Shown in pieces: positions 8,751 to 16,212 of a stretch of 21,737 nt of DNA; within the stretch, counting starts at the first letter, position 1; each line of letters begins with the position of its first letter. Origin of the DNA: a bacterium (lineage in GTDB: Bacteria > Planctomycetota > J058 > JACQDU01). The position numbers were made by a program, and so were the translations under genes. Where the stretch lies: positions 1-21,737 of the forward strand of contig JACQDU010000182.1 in NCBI GenBank assembly GCA_016200955.1, read 5' to 3'. Below the pieces are notes generated by a model. That model saw only the letters and a list, made by a program, of their open reading frames with translations. It did not search any database and had not been told where the DNA came from.

Positions 8751-9817
8751 GCACGCCTCCCGGAGGCGCCGGAGCCGGCGAGAGAGACGAGAGCAGGGGC
8801 GATCTCTCTCAGCGGCAGGACTCGATCCGCGGCCCCGAGGAGGATCGCCTCTCTCGGCATCCCGAACACGACGCTCGAGGCCTCGTCCTGGGCCAGGGTG
8901 ATCGCTCGCGCCTGCTTCATGGCAAGGAGCCCTCGAGCGCCATCCTTTCCCATGCCGGTCAGGAGGCACCCGATCGCGCTGGCGCCGACCTCGCGGGCGA
9001 CGGACTCGAAGAGCACGTCGACCGACGGGCGGCAGGAGTGGCGCTCGGGATCGCCCGTCAACCGAAGCCGGCCCTCGCGGACGACGAGATGGCGATCGGG
9101 CGGCGCCAGGACGACCCCGGGTCCGCGCGGGAGCGCCTGGCCCTCCTTCGCGTAGGCAACGCGAGCTCCCGACTGCGCGTCGAGCCAATCCACGAGAGCG
9201 GACTCGAACGGACGACCGATGTGAAGGATGAGGAGGATCGGAAGAGGAAACTCGGGCGGCAAGCTCCGGAGGAGCTCGGCGATCGCCGCGGGCCCTCCCG
9301 TCGAGGCACCGATAGCCACGAGCCAGCGGCTCTCGTCCGTCGACGGCCCGCTCGCGGCCGCGACCTCCGCGGCGGACCGGCCGATGCTCCCGAGCCTCGC
9401 TCGCGGGTGAGTCACGACCTTGATCCGGGAGACCAGCTTGACCGTCGAGACGAACTCTCGCTCCCAGCGCTCATCGAGCTCGTCTCCCTGCGGCTTCTCC
9501 AGGACATCGACCGCGCCGGCGGCGAGGGCGTCGAATGTCCTGAAGAGCTCTCCGCGATTCATCGACGCCGACACGATCAGGATCGGCGTCGGGCAGTAGC
9601 CCATCACGTACTCGGTGACGGTGAGCCCGCTCAGGACGGGCATCATCATGTCCAGCGTCACGACGTCCGGACGGAGAGCCTGGCAGAGCTCGATCGCTTG
9701 CTTGCCATCCGCAGCTTCTCCGACGACAAAGAGCTCGGGGTCGGCGGCGAGCACCTCGATCAGGCGCTTTCTGATCGTCAGCGAGTCCTCGACGACCAGC
9801 ACGCGGATCTTCGCCAT
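8747..9817 (-). CDS. cheB: Chemotaxis response regulator protein-glutamate methylesterase CheB (WspF/FrzG-like)
   Basis: CheB removes methyl groups from receptor glutamates and deamidates glutamines, resetting receptor sensitivity. The 356-residue product has an N-terminal receiver (1-120) with Asp56 in TLDMMMP and Lys108 in EKP. A linker and a C-terminal methylesterase domain follow, with the catalytic triad visible as Ser172 in GASTGGP, His199 in LHIGRPF and Asp292 in TGMGKDGA. Length and layout are normal. The gene begins 3 nt after the cheA stop in the sequence TGAGAGATG and ends by overlapping the hybrid kinase start (GTGA). It should be activated by phosphotransfer from the operon's CheA and counteract the CheR encoded upstream. 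Confidence 0.97.
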   Translation of the reverse strand: MAKIRVLVVEDSLTIRKRLIEVLAADPELFVVGEAADGKQAIELCQALRPDVVTLDMMMPVLSGLTVTEYVMGYCPTPILIVSASMNRGELFRTFDALAAGAVDVLEKPQGDELDERWEREFVSTVKLVSRIKVVTHPRARLGSIGRSAAEVAAASGPSTDESRWLVAIGASTGGPAAIAELLRSLPPEFPLPILLILHIGRPFESALVDWLDAQSGARVAYAKEGQALPRGPGVVLAPPDRHLVVREGRLRLTGDPERHSCRPSVDVLFESVAREVGASAIGCLLTGMGKDGARGLLAMKQARAITLAQDEASSVVFGMPREAILLGAADRVLPLREIAPALVSLAGSGASGRRA

Positions 9818-9823
9818 CTCTCA
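9809..9823 (-). promoter_or_regulatory. Stop/start coupling junction TGAGAGATGGCGAAG (cheA to cheB)
   Basis: The cheA stop TGA, a GAG spacer and the cheB ATG GCG AAG form a 15-nt string that is repeated exactly at 11903-11917. The spacing implies translational coupling, with terminating ribosomes restarting directly. Confidence 0.6.
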
Positions 9824-11911
9824 CCCGATGAGCTCGGCCATCGCCTGGAGGAGCCGTCCCTGGTCGAACTCGCCCTTGGCGATGTAAGCGTAGGCTCCGA
9901 CCTCGGCGCCGCGCCTCCGGTCCTCGGCGGAGGCTCGCGACGTGACGAGGATCGCCGGGACCTGCCCGAGAACGGGGTCCTTGCGGGTCAGGGCGACGAA
10001 GTCGTAGCCGTCCATGCCGGCCATCTCGACGTCGACGATGAAGACCCCGAACCGACGGCTCCGGGCTCGATCGAGGCCCTCCTCCGCCGAGGAGGCGAGC
10101 TCGACCTCGTAGCCCGCCGACTCGAGGATGCTCTGCTCGAGCATCCGGGTCGTGAGGGAGTCATCGATCACGAGGACCGGCGGTCGACGCGGGGGTGCGG
10201 CCTCGGACTCCGCTCTTCGGCGGGTCCGTGCGATCTCCACGACACCCGCCGGGTCGAGCACGATCACGGGATTCCCTTCCGGGTCGAAGGCCGCGCCCGC
10301 GAGGGCGGGAACCGGGCCGACGACCGGAGGAAGGGTGCGCACGACCACGCGCGCGGTCCCGCACAGACGGTCGACTCCGATCGCGGCCCGCGAGGGACCC
10401 GAACGCACGACCACGGCGGAGCAGGCGCGCGGGCGAGCCGAGCCCGGCGATGCCTTGCCGCCCACGAGCGCCACGAGCGTGAGGAAGGGAATCACCGTGC
10501 CGCCCAGCGCGATCGAATCGCCGTCGCCCGAGCGAACGACCTCGGCCTCCGCGAGCCGCACCGTCTGGACGACGCCATCCAGAGGAATCGAAGCGGTGAG
10601 GCCGTTCGCTTCGACGAGCAACGCCGTCATGGAGGAGAGAGAGATGGGGACGCCGATCTCGATGGTCGTGCCTCGACCGCGCTCGCTCCGGATGTCCACC
10701 GCTCCCTTCAGGCGGGAAACGACCTCGCGGACGATGTCGAGCCCGACTCCGCGCCCGGCCATCTCGGTCAACGCGCGAGCCGTGCTCACGCCTCCTCGAA
10801 GGAGGAGCGAGACGGCCTGCTCGAGCTCCAGCGACGCCGCCTCGGCCGGGGAGATCAGACCGCGCCTCACCGCGACGCGGCGTATGGCGTCCACGTCGAT
10901 TCCACGGCCGTCGTCGCGGCAAGTGAACGTCGCCCGGCCGCCGCGGCGCGTGACGAGAAGCTGCACACGGCCCGCCGGTGGCTTCCCGGCGGCGATTCGT
11001 TCGGCCTCGGGCTCGATCCCGTGGACGACCGCGTTCCGCACGACGTGGGGGAGCGCATCTCCGAGGGTCGCGAGGACGTGGGCATCGAGCCGGCACTCGC
11101 CGCCCGTCGCCTCGAAGTCGACCCTCTTCCCGAGCGACCGGGCCGCGTCGCGGACCGTTCGCTCGAGGGATGCCAGGACCTCGCTCGCCGGCACGAGACG
11201 GAGCCGGTTCGCCGTCTCGCGGGCTTGCTCCAGCTCTCGCTCCGTCCGCTCGACGCTCGCGGAGAAGTCGCGGCTCAGGTGCTCGAGAGAAGTCCGGAGC
11301 TCGTGCATGTGCCCCCGTGCCGCGGGCGACGAGGGCGGGTCGCCTCGGCTCTCTCGCCGGGACTCGAGCGACAGGGAGAGCGCCGCCGCGGCGCGTTTCA
11401 CGCGCTCGAGGACCGGCACCTGCTGGCGCAGGGCGCTCGCCTTGACGCTCGCCTCGGAGAGGCCCAGGAGAAGCGCATCCAACTCGCCGATCTCGACGCG
11501 CACCGTCTCGTGGAGCGGCTCGGAGACGTTGCGTTCGGCTCCCGCCGGATCGTCCCCGGCGGCTCGTCGCGCCCTCGGCTCCTCGCCCGGTGCTTGGAGC
11601 TGCTCGAGCGTCGTGAGCTTCTCGCTGGCCGCGTCGATCAACCGGAGGAGCTCGCTCGTCCGATCGGCGGCCAGCACGCCGCCGCCCTCGCGGTGCGGCG
11701 CGAGCACGTCTTCGATCGAGTGAGCGAGCTCGGCGATCGGAGCCTGCTTGACGACGCGGGCCGCGCCCTTGAGCGTGTGGGCCAGGCGGAGAAGACGGCC
11801 GACGAGCTCCTTGCTCGCGGCTCCCTTCTCGAGCTCGAGGACTCCCTGGGTGAGACCCAGGACGATCTCGCGCGCCTCGATCCGGAAGTACTTGTAGGGG
11901 TCCTTCGCCAT
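9821..11911 (-). CDS. cheA: CheA-type histidine kinase with C-terminal receiver (WspE/FrzE-like hybrid)
   Basis: This 696-residue central kinase of the chemosensory system autophosphorylates an Hpt histidine under receptor control. The Hpt domain (1-105) has His45 in LAHTLKGAAR. A variable linker replaces a clear CheY-binding P2 domain. The dimerisation and ATPase region (about 200-425) has N-box RNAVVHGIE (292-300), G1 DDGRGID (333-339) and G2 GRGVGLDIV. In the N-box, Val replaces the Asp usual in DHGIE. A CheW-like domain (about 427-560) and a receiver (577-696) with Asp627 and Lys679 follow. The Hpt-kinase-CheW-REC order is that of WspE and FrzE rather than flagellar CheA. The ATG is 3 nt after the MCP stop, in the same TGAGAGATGGCGAAG junction used at cheB. 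The fused receiver may act as a phosphate sink or output; no separate CheY is encoded nearby. Confidence 0.96.
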   Translation of the reverse strand: MAKDPYKYFRIEAREIVLGLTQGVLELEKGAASKELVGRLLRLAHTLKGAARVVKQAPIAELAHSIEDVLAPHREGGGVLAADRTSELLRLIDAASEKLTTLEQLQAPGEEPRARRAAGDDPAGAERNVSEPLHETVRVEIGELDALLLGLSEASVKASALRQQVPVLERVKRAAAALSLSLESRRESRGDPPSSPAARGHMHELRTSLEHLSRDFSASVERTERELEQARETANRLRLVPASEVLASLERTVRDAARSLGKRVDFEATGGECRLDAHVLATLGDALPHVVRNAVVHGIEPEAERIAAGKPPAGRVQLLVTRRGGRATFTCRDDGRGIDVDAIRRVAVRRGLISPAEAASLELEQAVSLLLRGGVSTARALTEMAGRGVGLDIVREVVSRLKGAVDIRSERGRGTTIEIGVPISLSSMTALLVEANGLTASIPLDGVVQTVRLAEAEVVRSGDGDSIALGGTVIPFLTLVALVGGKASPGSARPRACSAVVVRSGPSRAAIGVDRLCGTARVVVRTLPPVVGPVPALAGAAFDPEGNPVIVLDPAGVVEIARTRRRAESEAAPPRRPPVLVIDDSLTTRMLEQSILESAGYEVELASSAEEGLDRARSRRFGVFIVDVEMAGMDGYDFVALTRKDPVLGQVPAILVTSRASAEDRRRGAEVGAYAYIAKGEFDQGRLLQAMAELIG

Positions 11912-11917
11912 CTCTCA
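11903..11917 (-). promoter_or_regulatory. Stop/start coupling junction TGAGAGATGGCGAAG (MCP to cheA)
   Basis: This is the same 15-nt string as at 9809-9823, here joining the MCP stop to the cheA start. If the MCP frame is truly broken, ribosomes might not reach this stop and cheA translation would suffer, since no other strong ribosome site is visible. Confidence 0.6.
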
Positions 11918-13301
11918 GCTCTCCGCGTGCGGCTGGACCAACCGCGCGAGCTCCATGGAGAGGCCCGCGAGCTCCGACGCGGTCTGGAGGGTCTGCGCGG
12001 CGCTGACCTCCGTCTCCTTCGAGGCCTGGGATACGTTCGCGATCGCGACGTTCACCTGCTCGACCGCGCTCGTCTGCTGCTTCGTGCTCAGCTCGATCTC
12101 GCGAGCCGCGTCGGTCGTCGTGCCGACCTGGCTCGCGATCTGCTTGAAGGAGGAGGTCACCTCTCCGAACTGCTTCGTGCCGGCATCGACCGCCTTGGCG
12201 CCCCCCTCGGTCGCCATGACGGTCGTGTTCACCGCCGACCGGACCTCGTCGACGAGGGCGCGGATCTCCTTGGCCGAGCCGCCGACCCTGTCGGAGAGCT
12301 TCCGGATCTCGTCGGCCACGGCGGCGAAGCGCTTGCCGTTCTCGCCCGCGCCCGAGGCCTCGATCGTGGCTGTGCGTCACGACGAGATCGACCTGGCGCT
12401 TGATGATTGCCACGGCTTCCTGCGCTCTCTCTACGACCCGATCGCCACCGCGAGCCGACGCACCCGTGCTCTCGGCGATGGCCACGACGCGCTGGGCGCT
12501 CTCGGCGATCTGTCGCGACGTCGAGAGGAGCTCCTTGATCGTCGTCGTGATCTCGGTCATCGCCGAGACCTGCTCCCTGGTCCCGCTCGCTTGCTGGTTC
12601 GCGGCCGCCTGGAGCTCCGCCGCCGAGCTCTGGATGTGCTGCACCGCGGAGCCGATCTGTCGCCGGAGCGTCCGGCTGAGGAGGAGCGCCACGATGAACG
12701 CGAGGACGGTGGCGACCGACGCGATCGCGATCACCAGGGCCATCGCGGACGACGCGGCCTCGGACGAGCTGCGTTTCCCCTCCTCCATGAGCCGCTCCTC
12801 GCGCTCCACAATGGCCTTCAGGGCCTGGTAGGTCGCGTCGTACTTCGGCTTCACGAGCTCGTCGAACTGCCGGCCCAGGGCGTCCAGCGCGATGTTCGCG
12901 TTGCTGCTCCTCTGCGTGATGAGCGCATCGACGGCAGCCTGGTAGTCCGCTTCCTTCCGTTCGACGTCGGCGAGGAGCTGCCCTCCATCCGGGGCCGGAT
13001 TCTGCCGGCGAAGACGATCGAGGATCGTCGAGAAGTCGCCCCGGGCGACTCGCATGGCTTCGATGAATCGGTCCTCTTTCGTGAGGAGGAACGCTCTCGT
13101 ACTGCTGGCCTTTCGTTCGATCGCGACGTGGAGCCGTTCGGCGTCCGCGAGGTTCTGGGCATTGCCCGTGATGACCAGGTCCTTGCTCGTGACGGCCGAG
13201 CGCAAGGCGTACACGGCGACGACGCCTTCGAGCAGCGTGAAGGCGACCGTCAGGGCGAACGCGACTCCCATCTTCTGCCCGAACGTCCAGGATCCTGTCA
13301 C
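11915..13301 (-). pseudogene. Methyl-accepting chemotaxis protein, reading frame broken by internal deletion near 12370
   Basis: The gene starts at GTG 13301. Residues 11-32 form transmembrane helix 1, 35-180 a CHASE3-like helical sensory region and 186-210 transmembrane helix 2. The signalling helix follows with no evident HAMP domain. The frame reads normally to VDLVVTH (304-310; codon 12374-12372). The downstream half resumes in another frame at GCC 12370, giving ATIEASGAGENGKRF and then ADEIRKLSDRVGG, and ends at TGA 11915 without a CheR-docking pentapeptide. Family members have about 31 residues between these points, including the AEQTNILAIN hairpin tip that contacts CheA and CheW. The loss is therefore about 92 nt and out of frame (inferred from memory of the family). 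Upstream and downstream parts are otherwise well conserved, so the lesion is recent or an assembly error. As written, no working receptor is made. Confidence 0.85.
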
Positions 13302-13307
13302 CGTTCC

Positions 13308-13847
13308 CTACTCCTTGTCCGGGCGGACCGCGTCGCGCCCTCTCGTGATCGTGCGGAGAATCGATGGAATGCTCACGACGCCACGGACCGCGGCGCCGAG
13401 ACGCAGGGCCGCCGTCACGTGCGTCGCCGCCACGGGCTCACGGGCGGGATGGAGCGCGGAGCGCGGCGCGGTCTCGTGTCCGTCGAACACGGCGAATGCG
13501 AGCCCCACGGGCGTCTCCCCGCCGCCTAGGACGACCCAGCGCGCGTCGCGGGCGCTCTCGCTGCATCCGAGGAGGAGCGCGAGGTCGAAGACGGGAACGA
13601 GCTGGCCGCGGATGCCCGCGATCCCGAGGAGCGCGGGAGCCTTTCCCGGCACCGGAACGACCCTCCTGTGCGTCTCGAGACCCGAGATCTCGCTGATCCT
13701 CAGGGCAAGCGGATGGCCGCCGGCGCGCACGAGGAGGAACCTCTCGCCTTCCTCGGCGAGCTCCGCGGGAGGAGCCGCGAAGGCCCGGTCGAAGCTTCTT
13801 CGCAAGACGGCCAGCTTCTCGGCCCAGCTCTCCCCCGTCTCGCTCAA
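13308..13847 (-). CDS. cheW: CheW-like coupling protein (WspD/FrzB-like position)
   Basis: CheW proteins bridge receptor tips and CheA. This 179-residue copy has a helical N-terminal extension of about 35 residues (SETGESWAEKLAVLRRSF) before the CheW beta-barrel (about 40-175). The barrel has FLLVRAGGHPLALRISEI, PALLGIAGIRGQLVPVFDL and a GLAFAVFD strand typical of the fold. The start is TTG 13847, overlapping the cheR stop as TTGA. It is chosen because GGAGG lies 6 nt upstream and no ATG or GTG is in frame nearby. It ends 6 nt before the MCP gene. The operon has two CheW genes flanking cheR, as in Wsp systems (WspB, WspC, WspD). Confidence 0.9.
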   Translation of the reverse strand: MSETGESWAEKLAVLRRSFDRAFAAPPAELAEEGERFLLVRAGGHPLALRISEISGLETHRRVVPVPGKAPALLGIAGIRGQLVPVFDLALLLGCSESARDARWVVLGGGETPVGLAFAVFDGHETAPRSALHPAREPVAATHVTAALRLGAAVRGVVSIPSILRTITRGRDAVRPDKE

Positions 13848-15412
13848 CGTGCACCTCCGCAGGCACGGAGCTCGGCCCGGCAGAGCAGGACGAGGGCTTC
13901 GCGGTTGAAGCCCCCGCCGAAGAGCAGGACCCGCGAAGCGTCCTCGCGCGCGAGCAGGTCGAGCGCCCTCCCGATCTCCGAGCGCGCGGTGTCGCGGTCC
14001 CCCGCGCGCTTCGCGAGGAGCCCCATGTGGAGATGCGGCATCGAGAACGCGGGATCGAGGTAGGCCGCCGTTCGGTCGTGCTCCGCGGCACCCGCGCGAT
14101 CGCCGGCGTGCTCCCGGCACAACGCCTTGAGGTAATGCGCTCCGGCGTTGAGCTCGTCGAGGGCGAGGACGAGCTCGCAGACTCTCTCGGCTTCCGCGAC
14201 GCTCCCTCGGTTCGTGAGGACGGCGGCCCGCAGCAGTTGAATGTCGGGATCCGCCTCGGATTCCGGCGGCAGCACCCGCAGGAGCTCGAGCGCCTCGGCG
14301 AACCTCTCCTGCCGCACGAGGTCCGTCGCGGGCCCAAGGTTCCACGACGGGCGGGGCGTCGAACCGGCGAGCTCGCTCTCCGGGCCGATCGATGTCTCGT
14401 CCGGAGGCGACGACGGCGTCGCCGTCTCCGTTCGGACGAGGCTCGCGATCCTCTCCGATGCGCGATGGATCGCCTCGACCCAGGAGTCGCTCGCGTCGAG
14501 GAGCGCGGCAGGCAGGACGTCCTCGGAGCCCGCGGACGGCGAGAGCTGCGTCCGCGCCGGTCCCGCTCGGACACCGGGGCCCTCGCGCCGTCGATAGTAG
14601 AAGGCCCCGTGCGCGTGAAGCAGATGGAAGTCCAGGGAGACGTTGCGCAGCGTCTCGGCGTCGCCCAGGAACAGGAGGCCCCGGGGAGAGATGGCGCCGG
14701 CGAAGCGGGCAACGGCGGAACGGAACCCGTCCGGCGAGAGGTAGATCGCGACGTTGCGGAAGAAGATCACGTCGAACGACTCGGGCCGCCAGAACGCCGG
14801 ATCCTCGTCGAGGATGTTCCGCTCCTCGAACGAGACCATCCCGCGAACGGCCTCGTCGAGAACGAGCTCTCGCCCTTCGGGCCGGAAGAACCGCTCGCGC
14901 ACGCTCTCGGGGACCTGACGGAGCGACCAGGCCGAATAGCGAGCCCGCCTCGCCTTCTCGAGCAACGAGGCGTTGATGTCGATGCCCAGGATCGTGACTC
15001 GCCACGAAGCGAGGTCGGGAAGGTTCTCGCGGAGCAAGATGGCGATGGTGTAGGCCTCCTCGCCCGACGCGCACCCGGCCGAAAGGACGCGAAGGGTCCT
15101 CCGCGCCTCGTGGCAACGGTCTCGCAGGGCGGTGTCGACGAAAGCGCCGAGCTGGTCCCGGTTGCGGAAGAAGTACGTCTCCCCGACCGTGATTCGTTCC
15201 GCGAGTGCCCGGAGCTCGGCGCGTGCCGTCACGGGAGACGCGAGGCGATTCATGTAAGAGGCGATCCCCTGGGAATCGGTCTCGCGGATCCGATCGCGGA
15301 GGAGGTCCGCGAGGCCATCGCGCTCGCTCTCATCGAGCTGCAGGCCGAGCCGGTCGCGGATGACGATCCGGAAGCGATCGAGGTCCGCCGCGCCGGGAGC
15401 GGTCGCCGTCAT
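13844..15412 (-). CDS. cheR: CheR protein-glutamate methyltransferase with TPR C-terminus (WspC/FrzF-like)
   Basis: CheR transfers methyl groups from S-adenosylmethionine to receptor glutamates. The 522-residue product has the helical CheR N-domain (about 10-68) and the conserved TVGETYFFRN (75-84). It then has SAM motif I AGCASGEEAYT (112-122), Asp145 in GIDIN for the ribose, and FFRNVAIYLS (217-226) equivalent to the usual RNVLIYF. A low-complexity linker (about 280-360) leads to TPR-like helices (about 365-500), which are typical of WspC and FrzF and used for protein docking. The MCP lacks a pentapeptide tether, which fits TPR-based recruitment. ATG 15412 overlaps the upstream cheW stop (ATGA), with GAGGGA 7 nt before it. 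The frame and start are secure. Confidence 0.96.
   Translation of the reverse strand: MTATAPGAADLDRFRIVIRDRLGLQLDESERDGLADLLRDRIRETDSQGIASYMNRLASPVTARAELRALAERITVGETYFFRNRDQLGAFVDTALRDRCHEARRTLRVLSAGCASGEEAYTIAILLRENLPDLASWRVTILGIDINASLLEKARRARYSAWSLRQVPESVRERFFRPEGRELVLDEAVRGMVSFEERNILDEDPAFWRPESFDVIFFRNVAIYLSPDGFRSAVARFAGAISPRGLLFLGDAETLRNVSLDFHLLHAHGAFYYRRREGPGVRAGPARTQLSPSAGSEDVLPAALLDASDSWVEAIHRASERIASLVRTETATPSSPPDETSIGPESELAGSTPRPSWNLGPATDLVRQERFAEALELLRVLPPESEADPDIQLLRAAVLTNRGSVAEAERVCELVLALDELNAGAHYLKALCREHAGDRAGAAEHDRTAAYLDPAFSMPHLHMGLLAKRAGDRDTARSEIGRALDLLAREDASRVLLFGGGFNREALVLLCRAELRACGGAR
13854..13858 (-). promoter_or_regulatory. Shine-Dalgarno GGAGG deciding the TTG start of the second CheW
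   Basis: On the minus strand, GGAGG is followed by 6 nt (TGCACG) and then TTG at 13847. It lies inside the 3' end of cheR. This is one of the strongest ribosome sites in the window and supports initiation at a rare TTG. Confidence 0.7.
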
Positions 15413-15858
15413 GGCGATCCCTCGCGGGCCGCGAGCGTCCGCCAGACGTCCTCCGGGACGATCCGGGCCGCACGGAGCACGACCATGAGCTGCAGGTCGA
15501 GCGCGCCTATCGCCGTGATCGGAGCGGACTCGGCAGCGGGAACGAGCGGCGGCAGCTCGTGGATCCCGAGAGCGTCGAGCTCGTGAACTCCCAGGACATC
15601 CTCGACGGCGAGCGCGACCCTCCTCTCGCCGGCGCGGACCGTGACGAACCTCCTCGAGCCCTGCGTCGCGCCAAGGGCGAGAAGGCTCCCGAGGTCGACG
15701 ACCGGCACGGGCGCGCCCCGGATCACCGCGAGCCCGCGCACGAAGCTCGGCAGGCCCGGTACGGTCTCGACCGGAAGTGGCCGCATCGTCTCGACGACGT
15801 CGGCGACCACGAGGGCAGCGACGCGCGATCGCGCTCGGACGAAGAGGAACGAGCTCAC
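15409..15858 (-). CDS. cheW: CheW-like coupling protein, first gene of the chemosensory operon (WspB-like position)
   Basis: This 149-residue CheW-fold protein couples receptor and kinase. Visible family features are VSSFLFVRARSRVAALVV at the N-terminus, a central GLAVIRGAPVPVVDLGSLL, and RFVTVRAGERRVALAVEDVL. The start is GTG 15858, giving the usual compact CheW length; longer readings lack similarity. The ribosome site is weak (GGGGCGG about 7 nt upstream). Its TGA overlaps the cheR ATG. The promoter of the seven-gene operon should lie in the divergent intergenic region just upstream, which also carries a palindrome. Confidence 0.9.
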   Translation of the reverse strand: MSSFLFVRARSRVAALVVADVVETMRPLPVETVPGLPSFVRGLAVIRGAPVPVVDLGSLLALGATQGSRRFVTVRAGERRVALAVEDVLGVHELDALGIHELPPLVPAAESAPITAIGALDLQLMVVLRAARIVPEDVWRTLAAREGSP

Positions 15859-16212
15859 CGTTGACCGCCCCGCAATCCTCGAGTTCTCCCGCGACGAGGA
15901 GAGACGATCAAACCCCCGGGCGCCGCGGCTATCATCAGGTCTGATGATCAGGCCGTAAGTCACCGCCGGCAAAGACCCTCGACGCCTTGCAAATCGTCGA
16001 CATCGAGAAAGGCACCGGGAGACCCGCGCTCGCCCGCTCGAGTCTCGAGCGCGAGGAGAGCGACCGCGCGAACGAGCGAGAATCCTGTCGCGTCGATCCT
16101 TCCGAGACGAGAAGATGGCTCCCGCGCCGACCGGGCTCGACGCGACGCCGTTCGTGAAAGCACGAGCCTGGGCCCGAGGCCACGACGCTCGTTCATCGAT
16201 GCGAGGGGCGAC
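15859..16212. other. Divergent intergenic region between the chemosensory operon and the redoxin fusion gene
   Basis: These 354 bases hold no credible gene: short open frames on both strands lack family features. They must contain the promoters for both directions. I see no confident -35/-10 or sigma-54 -24/-12 pair. The clear element is the palindrome at 15931-15948, about 73 nt upstream of the cheW start. The end nearest 16213 carries GAGGGG (16203-16208), a ribosome site for the plus-strand gene. Confidence 0.6.
15931..15948. promoter_or_regulatory. Perfect palindrome, candidate operator
   Basis: ATCATCAG and CTGATGAT are exact reverse complements separated by GT. The element is locally AT-richer than its surroundings and sits in a divergent promoter region. 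An 18-bp two-fold symmetric site fits a dimeric regulator; GntR-type repressors use sites of this general size. The cognate regulator is not identified. Confidence 0.5.

Noticed and set aside
9038..12403. Plus-strand open frame of 1121 codons
   Set aside because: It lies antisense to cheB, cheA and the MCP, whose catalytic motifs are clear on the minus strand. Its composition is Arg/Asp/Leu-rich with no domains.
10161..13301. A single 1046-residue minus-strand protein starting with the MCP N-terminus
   Set aside because: After codon 310 the frame runs out of register through cheA and becomes Arg-rich noise. The true MCP C-terminus is in another frame ending at 11915.
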